This document shows, in pieces, positions 6,797-6,910 of a DNA stretch of 6,910 nucleotides (its first letter is position 1; each line of letters begins with the position of its first letter). The notes beneath the pieces are model-generated. The model was not told where the DNA came from. It saw nothing but the letters and a program-made list of their open reading frames with translations, and did no database searches. A program made the translations under genes and the position numbers. This stretch comes from Bacillota bacterium. Its GTDB lineage: Bacteria; Bacillota; Clostridia; Peptostreptococcales; Anaerovoracaceae. The stretch covers positions 1-6,910 of the forward strand of contig JAEEUO010000061.1 of assembly GCA_016286935.1 (NCBI GenBank), in the 5' to 3' direction.

Positions 6797-6834
6797 GAAG
6801 CCCGAAAGCTGTCTGCGGACGGCTTTCGGGCTTC
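6797..6834 (-). terminator. Long hairpin with weak U-tract (terminator or attenuator)
   Basis: A perfect 13-base-pair stem pairs 6797-6809 with 6822-6834, with an inner GTC/GAC stem (6811-6813 with 6818-6820) around the loop TGCG. It starts 13 bases after the stop codon of the gene entering from the right, where a terminator is expected. On the minus strand the stem is followed by CTTTTG, a short U-tract, so termination may be incomplete. Only 26 bases separate it from the phosphoesterase start codon. Confidence 0.75.
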
Positions 6835-6847
6835 GAAACGAATCGGA

Positions 6848-6910
6848 TCAGTTTGCCTTCTCCCGGACGGCCTCCGCGGCTTCTTCCATCGCCTGGACGA
6901 AGTGGCATTT
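6848..6910 (-). CDS. C-terminal end of an unidentified gene (partial)
   Basis: The minus strand from the right edge reads an open frame ending in the 20 residues KCHFVQAMEEAAEAVREKAN, then TGA (6850-6848). The peptide is an amphipathic, Glu/Ala-rich helix, as at many protein C-termini. Support for this frame, rather than the overlapping one, is the hairpin that begins 13 bases after this stop. Too little is visible to name a family. Confidence 0.55.
   Translation of the reverse strand, partial: KCHFVQAMEEAAEAVREKAN

Overview
All recognisable genes in this window lie on the minus strand, so the window reads biologically from right to left. The sequence is GC-rich by eye (not counted), except for an AT-rich promoter block near 3471-3595. 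Strong GGAGG-type ribosome sites, a perfect match to the CcpA cre consensus, and a FolD of a type I associate with Clostridia all point to a GC-rich member of the Bacillota, probably an anaerobe. The genus cannot be set from this window.

Right part (6910 to 3592). The last 20 codons of an unidentified gene enter at the right edge and are followed by a long perfect hairpin (6797-6834). Next come a calcineurin-like metallophosphoesterase (5820-6770, GTG start), a HAD-family hydrolase (5091-5798) and an APC-superfamily amino-acid permease (3649-5046). The gaps are 21 and 44 bases, so this looks like one operon. It ends at a strong rho-independent terminator (3592-3622). There is almost no room for a promoter between the upstream hairpin and the phosphoesterase gene, so the three genes may depend on read-through or on a promoter further upstream.

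Left part (3581 to 1). A sigma-A-like promoter (3553-3581) overlaps a cre-like operator (3540-3553) and drives a leader of about 90 nt containing an inverted repeat. It is followed by fhs (formate-tetrahydrofolate ligase), folD (methylene-tetrahydrofolate dehydrogenase/cyclohydrolase), an IclR-family regulator and the first 35 codons of a P-loop ATPase that runs off the left edge. Gaps of 15, 6 and 16 bases make this a tight operon.

How the genes work together: Fhs and FolD interconvert formate, 10-formyl-, 5,10-methenyl- and 5,10-methylene-tetrahydrofolate. They either supply one-carbon units or run in reverse to release formate with ATP gain. The co-transcribed IclR regulator suggests tuning by a small-molecule ligand, and the cre site suggests carbon catabolite control.

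The most notable points are the FolD active site, where by alignment from memory the usual catalytic Lys and Gln are replaced; the cre at the fhs start site; and the IclR/ATPase pair attached to the one-carbon genes. I see no mobile element, CRISPR array, tRNA or rRNA, and no evidence for a wholly new system.
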